From positions 248,001 to 312,000 of the forward strand of contig JBAZQB010000004.1 of assembly GCA_041645435.1 (NCBI GenBank): a stretch of 64,000 nt of DNA. Reading direction: 5' to 3'. This document shows, piece by piece, positions 8,288 through 16,476 of the stretch. The notes beneath the pieces are model-generated. The model saw only the letters and a list, made by a program, of their open reading frames with translations. It made no database searches and was not told the origin of the DNA. Each line of letters opens with the position of its first letter. The first letter of the stretch is position 1. The translations under genes were made by a program, and so were the position numbers. Source of the DNA: Methanoregula sp. Lineage in GTDB: Archaea; Halobacteriota; Methanomicrobia; Methanomicrobiales; Methanospirillaceae.

Positions 8288-9393
8288 CCGCAATCGGCGG
8301 AGATGGGATCGGCCCGGAGATCGTGGCCGAGGGAAAGAAGGTATTAGAAGCAGCAGGAGAGCGGTTCAACTTCGATATCCAGTGGGCGGATTTCGATATC
8401 GGGGCGGACCGGTACATCAATTCAGGAAAACTTGTCACTGAAGATGAACTGAAGGAACTCTCGAAGTTCAAGGCGATCTATTTCGGTGCAATCGGCGATG
8501 AGCGGGTCAAACCGGGTATCCTTGAAAAAGGCATTCTGCTGGCGCTGCGCTTCCACTTCGACATGTACGTCAACCTCCGCCCCATCAAACTCTTAAACGG
8601 TGTCGAGACCCCGCTGGCCGGCAAGACTCCTGCGGATATTGATTTTGTCGTGGTCCGGGAGAACACCGAAGATTTCTACGTAGGGATCGGTTCCCGGTTC
8701 AAGAAACACGAGAAGAAGGAGCTTAACGTAATCCGCGATATGTACAGCGTGAAATTCGGTCTCGACGTGGAGAGCGATGCAGAGGAGATCGCTTATCAGA
8801 TTGGGGTCATCACCCGCGAGGGTTCACGCCGGGTCCAGACCTATGCCTTTGACCTTGCCATGCGGCGGGAGAAGAAACTCACTTCCGTGGACAAGGCAAA
8901 CGTGCTCTCAGATGTGTACGGCCTCTGGCGGGATGTGTTTACCGAGACGGCAAAGAAGTATCCCGATGTCAAGACGGATTTCAACTTTGTCGATGCTGTC
9001 ACCATGTGGTTTGTCAAGAACCCCGAGTGGTTCGATGTCGTCGTCACGCCCAACATGTTTGGCGATATCATCACCGATCTCGGTGCGATGATCCAGGGTG
9101 GCCTGGGCTTAGCCCCCGGCGGCAACATCAACCCGAAGGGCACCTCGATGTTCGAGCCGATCCACGGTTCGGCCCCCAAGTACAAGGGCATGAGTGTTGC
9201 AAACCCGATCGCCACCATCTGGGCAGGATCGTTGCTGCTCGATCATATTGGCGAGCACAAGGCAGCAGCAGCAGTTGTCTCTGCTATCGAGAAGAGCATC
9301 AAAGACGGTGTGGTGACCAAGGATATGGGCGGCTCGGCACGGACGACCAAAGCCGGGTCGTATATTGCCGAGTGTGTGAAGAAAGGGAAATAA
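8275..9393 (+). CDS. leuB: 3-isopropylmalate / homoisocitrate dehydrogenase
   Basis: 372 aa. NAD(P)-dependent decarboxylating dehydrogenase, third step after the dehydratase. Seen: GGDGIGPEIVAEGKKVLEAA at the N-terminus, YFGAIGD (~73), VNLRPIK, RENTEDFYVGIGSRF (~127-141), MFGDIITDLGAMIQGGLGLA (~260-279) and FEPIHGSAPKY (~291-301), all family hallmarks for substrate, metal and cofactor binding. It starts inside leuD (13-base overlap), so translation is coupled. Slightly longer than the ~330-350 aa LeuB/AksF enzymes of Methanococcales. Leucine or coenzyme B function remains open. Confidence 0.9.
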   Translation: MYKIAAIGGDGIGPEIVAEGKKVLEAAGERFNFDIQWADFDIGADRYINSGKLVTEDELKELSKFKAIYFGAIGDERVKPGILEKGILLALRFHFDMYVNLRPIKLLNGVETPLAGKTPADIDFVVVRENTEDFYVGIGSRFKKHEKKELNVIRDMYSVKFGLDVESDAEEIAYQIGVITREGSRRVQTYAFDLAMRREKKLTSVDKANVLSDVYGLWRDVFTETAKKYPDVKTDFNFVDAVTMWFVKNPEWFDVVVTPNMFGDIITDLGAMIQGGLGLAPGGNINPKGTSMFEPIHGSAPKYKGMSVANPIATIWAGSLLLDHIGEHKAAAAVVSAIEKSIKDGVVTKDMGGSARTTKAGSYIAECVKKGK

Positions 9394-9396
9394 ATC

Positions 9397-9404
9397 TTTT
9401 TTTT
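9397..9404 (+). terminator. Oligo-T terminator after leuB
   Basis: Eight consecutive T residues begin 4 bases after the leuB stop codon, the form of terminator most archaea use. It overlaps the end of the convergent DUF998 gene. Confidence 0.6.
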
Positions 9405-9963
9405 ATCCGGATTCCGGTGCCATAAGAAACGCCCCGGTACCGATTGCCCAGATAATGAGCGGGTAAGCGATCATCCGTTCCATGCCCCCGGCGCCAAGAC
9501 CGAGGTAGCACTTCGCGCCGAGCAGCACCGTGGCAACGAGGGTGATAATACCGAGGGCCGGTGAGATCCATGACCATGGCGTGGTAAATATCCGGTATGC
9601 AGATATCGCACACAACCCGCCGCAGATAAAGACCGTGATCGCACTGATCACATGCGGGATGACTACGGTTTCAGGAAAGATCCCAACACCCGCGGCCCCG
9701 ACGCCGGTCAGGGCCAGCAGGACAAGAAACCCGCGGTTGATTCTTCCTGTATGGAGCAGATATGCCGCTGCAATGAGCAGGAGACCGAAACCGAAGATTG
9801 CGGAGTTGAAGATCGGTGCAGTAGATCCAACCCCGAGATCGCTGATCATCTGCGTTACCTTGTAACCGGGATAGAGCGCTTCGGAAACAATGATCCCCAT
9901 CAGGAACCACGCAGTCCCGATGAATATGAGTACGCCCGCCCGGGTTCTGCTTGTGTACGTCAT
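9403..9963 (-). CDS. DUF998 family membrane protein
   Basis: 186 aa with six hydrophobic segments. LYPGYKVTQMISDLGVG (~30-46) is the DUF998 signature loop (archaeal members usually have S-x-YPGY followed by ISDLG). The rest is short loops and transmembrane helices, ending in WAIGTGAFLM. No enzymatic motif is visible and the function of DUF998 is unknown. The gene converges on leuB with almost no spacing and is divergent from the PEGA protein gene at 10215. Confidence 0.85.
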   Translation of the reverse strand: MTYTSRTRAGVLIFIGTAWFLMGIIVSEALYPGYKVTQMISDLGVGSTAPIFNSAIFGFGLLLIAAAYLLHTGRINRGFLVLLALTGVGAAGVGIFPETVVIPHVISAITVFICGGLCAISAYRIFTTPWSWISPALGIITLVATVLLGAKCYLGLGAGGMERMIAYPLIIWAIGTGAFLMAPESG

Positions 9964-10214
9964 GGAAGATACGCCCTGATTGTGTGAGATCGATTTTTTT
10001 TAAGGATAAGGGTTGTGAATACGGGGTCTGAGCGGTATCCCCCCACCGTTTACAAATGGAAATGGGGAGAGGAGGATCGGGAAATAAAAATGAAGGAAGA
10101 TCCATCTGTGAAAATATCTTTACACCGTTTTCATGCTGATATGGGCCGGGGTTAGATAAACCGGAACAGGGGATCCTTTCCGAGAACCGTAATACAACAG
10201 GGATACTTATTTTC

Positions 10215-11681
10215 ATGCCAAAATATAAAAGATCAGAAAGAATGCTGAAATCGTGTCCCCGGTGTGGGTCATCAGTACAGGATAAGATGCAGTTCTGCAC
10301 TAACTGCGGAGCTGCATTAAATACTAATGGCACGCCGGAAATCATGCCCGTAAAACCTGAGCCGGACCCGGTAAAAAAAGCCGGCCTGCAAAGACAGTAC
10401 CTGCTTATTGCAGCAGTATTCATAATTTTCCTTGTTGGAGGGGTGGGGTATCTCTTCACCCAAAACTCCCTTTTTGTCCAGTCCGATCCCGTGGGGGCGG
10501 GAGTGTACCTGGATTCAGAATTCCGGGGAATAACCCCGTGTGTAATGCACAACCTGCTCCCGGGAGAGTATCATCTGGAACTCCGTCGCGAGGGATATCC
10601 CCCGTGGAAAAAGAATATTAGTGTCACCGTGGGCCAGGCAGGAACCATCAGTGCTGACTTATCTGATAATCTCATCCCGGAGGTAACGGTTGCGTGCTTT
10701 TCGGCAGAGATGATACAAAATACTACGGGACCGGCGACCTGTATATACAAAAAAGGAGAAGCGGTTTTACTCTCCGGTACAGCAGTAAGGCCCCATCCAA
10801 ACGATAATCCCAATGTAACGATCTCTGTCTATTCGGAGGGAACCGCAGCACCGATTAAAACTCAATTTGCTGGTATCCGCCCGGATAACACCTATAATCA
10901 TACCGTAAACAGCACCATGTTACCGAGCGGAAATTACCATCTGGTTGCATCACTTCCCTCGGGTCAGAACTCAACAGTTGCATTTATCATCGAAAGCCAG
11001 GAAGACACCAATATCCGTATTTTACAACAGATTGTAGAAGATTACCACAAAATCCACACCTATACCCTTGAGGATTACTTCGTCTGCGCAGATATGGCGC
11101 AGGATGTCTGGAATATCGTTGACACACAAGGTATGCGGGCATTACTGGTTGCGGGAAATATCCAGAACCCGGATGCAGACTGGAAAGATTATAATCATGT
11201 ATGGGTTATCGTAGAAGCAGCCCCGAAGCAATGGGTTGCTTTAGAGACAACGGGTGGTTTTCTCGTTTATAAAAAAGACAATCCCGGTTACTATCGCGGC
11301 ATCTTCTTTGAGAACCCCAAAGACTTAAAAACTAATATGGATTTGAGACGTGATGCTAACAACGAGATTGACCGGTTTGCAACGATTGTCAGCCAGTACA
11401 ATACGAAAGTAAGCGCATACAATACTGAACTGGACTATTACCGTTCCCTCACCGATTCCTATAATCAAAAATATGCTGGTCAGAACCTGACCTATGCAGA
11501 ATATCAGGAGTCATTGGGTGCAAAAAACACTCTTGATTCCGAAGAACTGAAATTAGTTCAGTTAAAAGCCGAACTTGAACAACTCACTGTCACCTACAAT
11601 AATGAAAAACAGATCATGGACCGAATTACCGCCCAGATGAACGCGCTTTCGGCAAAAGGCGCGAATCTCATGACCTCCTGA
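10215..11681 (+). CDS. Zinc-ribbon, PEGA and transglutaminase-like membrane protein with C-terminal coiled coil
   Basis: 488 aa. In order: a double-CxxC zinc ribbon (CPRC at 14-17, CTNC at 28-31), a transmembrane helix (~60-78, LLIAAVFIIFLVGGVGYLF), a PEGA domain (~85-145; SDPVGAGVYLDSEFRGITP, REGYPPW), a beta-rich Ig-like stretch (~150-255), then a transglutaminase-like fold: DYFVCADMAQDVWN (~284-297) with a candidate catalytic Cys, NHVWVIVEA (~325-333) with the His, and WVALETTGG as the third element. The last ~110 residues are a probable coiled coil. Start at 10215; ATG 10242 is an alternative. Inference: a cell-surface peptidase-like or cross-linking protein held by the single helix. Confidence 0.75.
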   Translation: MPKYKRSERMLKSCPRCGSSVQDKMQFCTNCGAALNTNGTPEIMPVKPEPDPVKKAGLQRQYLLIAAVFIIFLVGGVGYLFTQNSLFVQSDPVGAGVYLDSEFRGITPCVMHNLLPGEYHLELRREGYPPWKKNISVTVGQAGTISADLSDNLIPEVTVACFSAEMIQNTTGPATCIYKKGEAVLLSGTAVRPHPNDNPNVTISVYSEGTAAPIKTQFAGIRPDNTYNHTVNSTMLPSGNYHLVASLPSGQNSTVAFIIESQEDTNIRILQQIVEDYHKIHTYTLEDYFVCADMAQDVWNIVDTQGMRALLVAGNIQNPDADWKDYNHVWVIVEAAPKQWVALETTGGFLVYKKDNPGYYRGIFFENPKDLKTNMDLRRDANNEIDRFATIVSQYNTKVSAYNTELDYYRSLTDSYNQKYAGQNLTYAEYQESLGAKNTLDSEELKLVQLKAELEQLTVTYNNEKQIMDRITAQMNALSAKGANLMTS

Positions 11682-11697
11682 TGTATTGTCCTCCCCA

Positions 11698-11705
11698 TTT
11701 TTTTT
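11698..11705 (+). terminator. Oligo-T terminator after the PEGA protein gene
   Basis: Eight consecutive T residues 17 bases downstream of the stop codon at 11681. Confidence 0.5.
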
Positions 11706-11772
11706 AAAAACGATTTATGAAACCCTTTTTAACCCTTCATCCCCCCATTCCTGTTCAGCAGGTGTCAGGCAC

Positions 11773-11973
11773 ATGGTCAGGGCTCTCACGATAGAAGGAT
11801 GCATCATCGGGCTTTTTGTAATCGCAAACGGGATCTACGTCGTCGCGTTCCCACCTCTTAACGATGAACCGCAGGGATATGCCATCATCGCTATTGGGAT
11901 CTTTATCATCCTTGCCACACTCCACCTCAACCGGATTAAGGGTGATGATGGCGCGTGCCTTCCTCCGCGATGA
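11773..11973 (+). CDS. Small two-helix membrane protein
   Basis: 66 aa from ATG 11773, with GGTG upstream. Two hydrophobic segments (~9-27 and ~38-54) are joined by the loop FPPLNDEPQG, and the C-terminus is polar (HLNRIKGDDG). A longer start at 11686 exists, but its extra residues look non-coding. I recognise no family. The hydrophobic pattern and short spacer loop make it likely real, but it has no functional clue. Confidence 0.5.
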   Translation: MVRALTIEGCIIGLFVIANGIYVVAFPPLNDEPQGYAIIAIGIFIILATLHLNRIKGDDGACLPPR

Positions 11974-12054
11974 GGGGTGAGGGAAAAGGGGTCTGCTTTA
12001 TGGTGTAACGGGGAGATCTAGTTAAAAAAACAGGTTCAGGTAATCTACACCATT

Positions 12055-12090
12055 GACTGTTCCAATAACCTTGTGGTTATTGAAGCAGTC
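12055..12090. repeat. Long hairpin (16-bp stem, TTGT loop) in a gene-free stretch
   Basis: The gap 11974-12275 (302 bases) has no convincing gene. Bases 12055-12070 pair with 12075-12090: 14 Watson-Crick pairs, one G-T and one C-A mismatch, closing on the 4-base loop TTGT; the inner 8 pairs (CAATAACC/GGTTATTG) are perfect. Further on, GTTCTGTTGCA occurs twice (12119-12129 and 12154-12164). The hairpin may be a terminator, a small RNA or the remnant of a mobile element. Confidence 0.5.
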
Positions 12091-12275
12091 CGGCATAAGG
12101 ATGAATATTAAATCCCGGGTTCTGTTGCAACACTCCCGACATCGCAAGAAGGTGTTCTGTTGCACTTTGGATCTTCTGGTCAATAATGGATGACATGTGA
12201 ATTTGTGTATCAGACAATTCCAGGACAGCTGTTTTATTGCGTAATAATAATAGTATTCCTGTTTAGGATATCCGG

Positions 12276-13418
12276 ATGAAAAAACATTTTATCTTTCTTG
12301 TATTGGTTTTGATTATTTCCCTCTATTCAACGGGATGTATGGCCCCTCAAAACAGTGGTTCGGTTATGCAGAATCCTCAGATCCCCTCAGTCCCTCCAAA
12401 TGATTCTCAGATTATAACCAATACAAGCGGATCGGGTGTTCCACTAACTCAGATTACAGCCCTGCCTGTGAATCTGACCGATAAAAACGAACAGATAAAA
12501 ACATTTGCGGAAAGTATACGGAAAATCAAAAAAACAGGTATCCACAACATTCCCATTATAGATGTAGAGTTCCACTGGGACAAGGACATGGATATTGGAA
12601 AGATTATCGATAATATGGACAGGAACGGTGTTGCATTAACCTGGCTCGGTCCCAATGAACAACAGGGGAGTGAAGAATCCTTAAGGCTTAACAAATTATA
12701 TCCCGACAAATTTGTTCCAACCACCGTTCATGGCGACGGTCCACTGTGGCATGGCAGCGACATGAACTTTCTTGATAAACTGAATAGAGAAGTACGTTCA
12801 GGTGATTATTTTGCCATGGGTGAGTTTGAGGCACGTCATTACCCCTCAAGTACGAATAACCGGGATGTGCATATGCCCCTGGACTCAAATACTTTCGAGC
12901 TCGTTTTCAAAGCCTCAAATGATACCGGTGTTCCCTTCTTAATCCATCATGAAGCGGAAGATGCAATGCTTCCTGAGCTGGAGAAGACGCTCACAAAATA
13001 TCCAAAGGCCAAAGTCGTCTGGTGCCATTTTGGCCGGAACAGGAATCCCGTTACCTGGAGCAAATTCACGACACCGGATGCTGCAAGGGAGCTTTTGATT
13101 AAATATCCGAACCTGTATTTTGATATCGTGCAATCACAACCCGGCTCAAAATACCAGACAGGGTATGTGGATGCAATCATGTATGATACTACACAATCCC
13201 CGTCCACCCTTAAACCCGAATGGAAAAAAGTAATCGAGGAGTTCCCCGACCGCTTTGTTCTGGGATCTGATATCAACGGCGGGCGGTTTGGAAGTTATGA
13301 CCAGGTCCTGAATACATTCCGCCAAATCATTCTTCCTGCAATGCCAAACGACGTTGCTGAGAAAATTGCTTATAAAAACGCATGGAATCTGATGACCGGG
13401 GAGGATTGGAAGGATTAA
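12276..13418 (+). CDS. Amidohydrolase-2-like (TIM-barrel) lipoprotein
   Basis: 380 aa. The N-terminus is a lipoprotein signal (hydrophobic 5-19, lipobox STGC with Cys21), followed by a Ser/Thr/Pro/Asn-rich linker to ~75. Residues ~95-375 look like a metal-dependent hydrolase of the amidohydrolase-2 family: DVEFHWD (~98), MGEFEARH (~183-190), FLIHHEAED (~226-234), VVWCHFGRN (~252-260) and FVLGSDINGG (~332-341) are the strands carrying metal-ligand His and Asp. The first metal motif is EFHW rather than the common HxH. The substrate is unknown. The gene and its leader are visibly AT-richer than their neighbours, suggesting transfer. Confidence 0.7.
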   Translation: MKKHFIFLVLVLIISLYSTGCMAPQNSGSVMQNPQIPSVPPNDSQIITNTSGSGVPLTQITALPVNLTDKNEQIKTFAESIRKIKKTGIHNIPIIDVEFHWDKDMDIGKIIDNMDRNGVALTWLGPNEQQGSEESLRLNKLYPDKFVPTTVHGDGPLWHGSDMNFLDKLNREVRSGDYFAMGEFEARHYPSSTNNRDVHMPLDSNTFELVFKASNDTGVPFLIHHEAEDAMLPELEKTLTKYPKAKVVWCHFGRNRNPVTWSKFTTPDAARELLIKYPNLYFDIVQSQPGSKYQTGYVDAIMYDTTQSPSTLKPEWKKVIEEFPDRFVLGSDINGGRFGSYDQVLNTFRQIILPAMPNDVAEKIAYKNAWNLMTGEDWKD

Positions 13419-13551
13419 TTTTTTCATTATAAGGTGGTTGCATGACCGCGACAAAAAAAATCCCATGGTTGTATGGATGAATTTTTATTGACCTCCGGCA
13501 ATTCACAGGCAATCCTCAATTTTTCAATAAAATGGACGGTCACTCTCCAAA

Positions 13552-13581
13552 TCCCCTCTCCGCACCCAAGGAGGGAGGGGA
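13552..13581. repeat. Inverted repeat between two convergent genes
   Basis: TCCCCTCTC (13552-13560) pairs with GGGAGGGGA (13573-13581), nine pairs including one G-T, with a 12-base loop. It lies between the lipoprotein gene and the convergent PAS gene and could serve as a bidirectional termination or RNA-stability hairpin. Confidence 0.4.
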
Positions 13582-13607
13582 CCCCCGTCTGCATCACCCC
13601 ATTTGAC

Positions 13608-14549
13608 CTATTTCGGATTACGGGGATGTCCAGTAAAATCATCCTCCTCTTCCACATCCGGTTTTCGTGAGAAGAGGGACTGGAAAAAGCTACGCTGTTT
13701 TTTCGGGCGGGATACCGGAGACACAGAATGATCGTTGAGGCGTTTTTTTGATACCGCGAGATCCGGGATCAGGATCTCGGCCTCAGCCAACCCCTCTTCA
13801 ACCAGCGCTTTTTCGGTAACATCGGTTACGCATCCCGCTATCGAAACCGTCTTTCCGTTCTTTACCAGCGGGATCTCGTTGACTTCGAGCTGGATTATGT
13901 GACCGTCAAGCGAGCTCATCTCCAACCGGTAGATAGGTTCGCGCCGGCCGGATGCGATCGCCTTTAAGGTCCGTTCAAGCCCGGAGGCATTCATCGGATT
14001 CTCGGTGAGATAATCCGTCCAGGTGCGTTTTCCTTCCTTTGGATGACACCCGAGAAGAGCACGCAAACGTGGGCTGACAAACATCATCGTATGATCAGGA
14101 GTATGGGTGTAATACATCTGCTTCCCGCTCTCGATAGCGAGCATCAGTTCCTCATCCTTCTTTTTCAGCGCTTTCTGTTCGCTCTTGATCCGCGTGATGT
14201 CATGGCCGGTAGCTACAATCGATTCAACCGTATTGGCACCTTTCAGTACCGACTTTGCCGACCAGCTGAAGCACCGCATTCCCTTTGGGGTCTGGATCCA
14301 CTGCTCTACCATGCAGGCAAATGGCGGGCGGAAGAGCCTGGTCATCCGGGTGGCAATGACATCGGAATACCGCTCATCAGTAACCGGCATGAACACGCTG
14401 CCGGTAAGTGCCTCTTTTGGTTTTCCCACGGCTTCACAGTAAGCGGTGTTCACAAAGAGAAGACGGCCTTCCGGGTTGAACTTAACTACCAGGTCCTGCT
14501 GGCACTCTACCAGATCCCGGTATATCGTATCCGAAATATCCATGCTCAT
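13608..14549 (-). CDS. Double-PAS protein without kinase domain
   Basis: 313 aa from the ATG at 14549, which has GGAG 8 bases upstream; an upstream ATG at 14570 lacks this. Two PAS domains, ~10-125 (DLVVKFNPEGRLLFVNTAYC ... ATGHDITRIKSEQ) and ~135-255 (MYYTHTPDHTMMFVSPRLR ... GCVTDVTEKALVE), followed by a basic tail (KKRLNDHSV, RPKKQRSFF) and an acidic C-terminus. There is no HisKA, HATPase, receiver or DNA-binding domain, so it must signal through a partner. Nearest same-strand neighbours are the unknown 14730 gene and the nitrogenase-like operon. Confidence 0.85.
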   Translation of the reverse strand: MSMDISDTIYRDLVECQQDLVVKFNPEGRLLFVNTAYCEAVGKPKEALTGSVFMPVTDERYSDVIATRMTRLFRPPFACMVEQWIQTPKGMRCFSWSAKSVLKGANTVESIVATGHDITRIKSEQKALKKKDEELMLAIESGKQMYYTHTPDHTMMFVSPRLRALLGCHPKEGKRTWTDYLTENPMNASGLERTLKAIASGRREPIYRLEMSSLDGHIIQLEVNEIPLVKNGKTVSIAGCVTDVTEKALVEEGLAEAEILIPDLAVSKKRLNDHSVSPVSRPKKQRSFFQSLFSRKPDVEEEDDFTGHPRNPK

Positions 14550-14729
14550 GATCCTAGCTCCCTGTGCCAATTCACGTCAGAACAACCGGATAAAAAGGAG
14601 TGTTCTTCTTCACACAGATCATCTGTCGCAGAACTATTAATGTTGTACGATTTCGCTGGAAAAAAGAGGTTCGATCTCGGACTTCCAGCAATTACGATAC
14701 GGAAATCCTGTTCCGTTGTGGAATCCACC

Positions 14730-15140
14730 CTATACAACGGCACCGATCTGCTGCTGTCCATAAACGCCCCGGCGGGCGCTGATGGCGGGTTGTGCGGGTA
14801 TCTTTACAATAGTTGCCAAGCGATCTTTTCCGTATATTACCCCACGGAGGGTGTTTAGCGAGACCGTGAAGCTGCCGGCCTCAAATAACTCGATGTTCAA
14901 CGCTTTTCCTGAAACCGAGACCTGAGCAAGTCCCTTTACCGCTCCAAGGTAATACTGCCATTCGTGGGTGAGTTCCTCCAGCTGCACAAAAACATGACCG
15001 GAGACTGCCTTGGAGAGATCAGACCTCCGTATAGCATACCGTCTCCCAAGGATATGGAGTTCGATCACTGCATGCACATTTCCTTCACTGTCATATGCAC
15101 TGTACCCGGTCCGCTGGAGATATCCTGCTTTTTCCATCAT
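14730..15140 (-). CDS. Conserved-looking protein of unknown function
   Basis: 136 aa starting at 15140, with AAGGTGG about 8 bases upstream; an upstream in-frame ATG at 15176 is less likely. The protein alternates strands and turns (AYDSEGNVHAVIELHILGRR, GVIYGKDRLATIVKI) with no transmembrane segment, no cysteine motif and no domain I recognise. It may be a small beta-barrel-like protein. It lies between the PAS protein and the nitrogenase-like operon on the same strand, but with gaps of about 170 bases on either side, so co-transcription is uncertain. Confidence 0.6.
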   Translation of the reverse strand: MMEKAGYLQRTGYSAYDSEGNVHAVIELHILGRRYAIRRSDLSKAVSGHVFVQLEELTHEWQYYLGAVKGLAQVSVSGKALNIELFEAGSFTVSLNTLRGVIYGKDRLATIVKIPAQPAISARRGVYGQQQIGAVV

Positions 15141-15306
15141 ACCCGACCACCTTTCTGTCGTAGTATGGCGTTGCAATGCCGGCTATATAACCCGTCACCG
15201 TGCGCAGGGTGAAAGTGAATAATTCCTGTAATCCGGGAGAGAGAGTCTGCCAAACCCTGATAAAAAAGCAATCCGGAGCGAAAATTCGCATACCGGAAAA
15301 AGGCGA

Positions 15307-16476
15307 TCAGGACCGGCCGCTTTTTTTGTCCATGCAGGTGTTGATGACCTGCTCCACGAGAGAAAGGGTCCCATTTATTCCCGCAATGGGGGTGGGGGCA
15401 AGCCGGACCGTTCCCCGCAGTGGCGGTGTGATGCCGGTAAAAGCCCGGGCATCGCAGACTGAACGCTCAAAAGAGGACCCCATTACCAGATCCGGATTAT
15501 GCTGTCCGATCAGGGATCTCACTTCATCAAGCCCGGTAACCTGTCCTACCGGGTACTTCGATTCGCCCGGAACATTACGTGACCCGATACATCGTATCTC
15601 CGCATCCAGGTACCGTTCGAGGGTTCCTGCAGTATGCAGTGCATAAGAAAAACCGGCAAAAATTGCTACAGAGGGCGGATCGAACCGGAGCAGGTACTTG
15701 TCACATGCCCTGACCAGACGCTCCTCCTGTTGTTCAACCTCTGAAAAGACCCGGTCCACATCAGCGTCCTCGAACACTTCTCCTAATTTTCCAAATGTTG
15801 TCTCGATCGCCCGGAACCCGAGCGTCCCCCCACAATACTCACCAATGCCGCTTGCAAAATCGTCATTCGTGCCGATCGTATATGGAGATGCATGCTGCAC
15901 TTTTTCAAGCCGGTCATGGGAAAATACCGTGCCAGCAGGTATTTTGGCCATACTCAGCAATCGCCCGACCTCCTGCACATTGCCCGCAGAGAAGGGATCG
16001 AACAGGCAGGCACCATCAATATTTACTCCATGGGCACTGGTATCAACACGAGGTGCCAGTATCGAGAGGGCATTTTTGTATCCTGCCTCCACATCACCGG
16101 AAAAACCCGGGCTGTCTACAAGAATAACATCGTGCTTTTCGAGCATGGACCGGATATCCTCCCCAAGGATTGCCGGAACACAGGTAGTGATCACTGCGAT
16201 ACGTTTGCCCTTTCCGGACAATCCCCCGATCACTTCATTGAGCCGGTCCTCGGAGCCAAAGATGATCTCGTGTTCGAGGATGAATGTCCCGTGCAGGGGA
16301 GCGTGGAGGAGCGTGGTTGGATAGTAGTAGCAGCCGCTCGATCCATGGATCACGACGGTCATCCCTTCGTATCCGGCAAGGCAGGCAGCCGCCCCGGTCA
16401 TTGCACAGGGCCAGAGGGGATTGGTGCATTCAGGCATGAAGCTGGCGCCTCCAGCGGTGGAGCATCCGCCGCACAC
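15307..16476 (-). CDS. Nitrogenase-like component 1 subunit, second (Cys-rich N-terminus)
   Basis: 389 aa, short for NifD/NifK (about 450-520) but near the length of the NifD-like CfbD type. The three Cys positions that anchor the P-cluster or 4Fe-4S site in nitrogenase-like proteins are present: C24 (PLWPCAMTGAA), C49 (VIHGSSGCYYYP) and C99 (ITTCVPAILGEDI). Three further Cys (C2, C5, C17) crowd the N-terminus. Later family-like strands include FAGFSYALHTAGTLERYL (~265) and DLVMGSSFERSVC (~335). Its start lies 47 bases inside the preceding gene. Inference: electron-accepting partner of the NifH-like protein; substrate unknown. Confidence 0.8.
   Translation of the reverse strand: MCGGCSTAGGASFMPECTNPLWPCAMTGAAACLAGYEGMTVVIHGSSGCYYYPTTLLHAPLHGTFILEHEIIFGSEDRLNEVIGGLSGKGKRIAVITTCVPAILGEDIRSMLEKHDVILVDSPGFSGDVEAGYKNALSILAPRVDTSAHGVNIDGACLFDPFSAGNVQEVGRLLSMAKIPAGTVFSHDRLEKVQHASPYTIGTNDDFASGIGEYCGGTLGFRAIETTFGKLGEVFEDADVDRVFSEVEQQEERLVRACDKYLLRFDPPSVAIFAGFSYALHTAGTLERYLDAEIRCIGSRNVPGESKYPVGQVTGLDEVRSLIGQHNPDLVMGSSFERSVCDARAFTGITPPLRGTVRLAPTPIAGINGTLSLVEQVINTCMDKKSGRS

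Noticed and set aside
14043..14858. 271-aa open frame on the plus strand, antisense to the PAS protein
   Set aside because: No domain can be read in it, and the opposite strand carries two clear PAS domains. Long antisense frames are common in GC-rich archaeal DNA.
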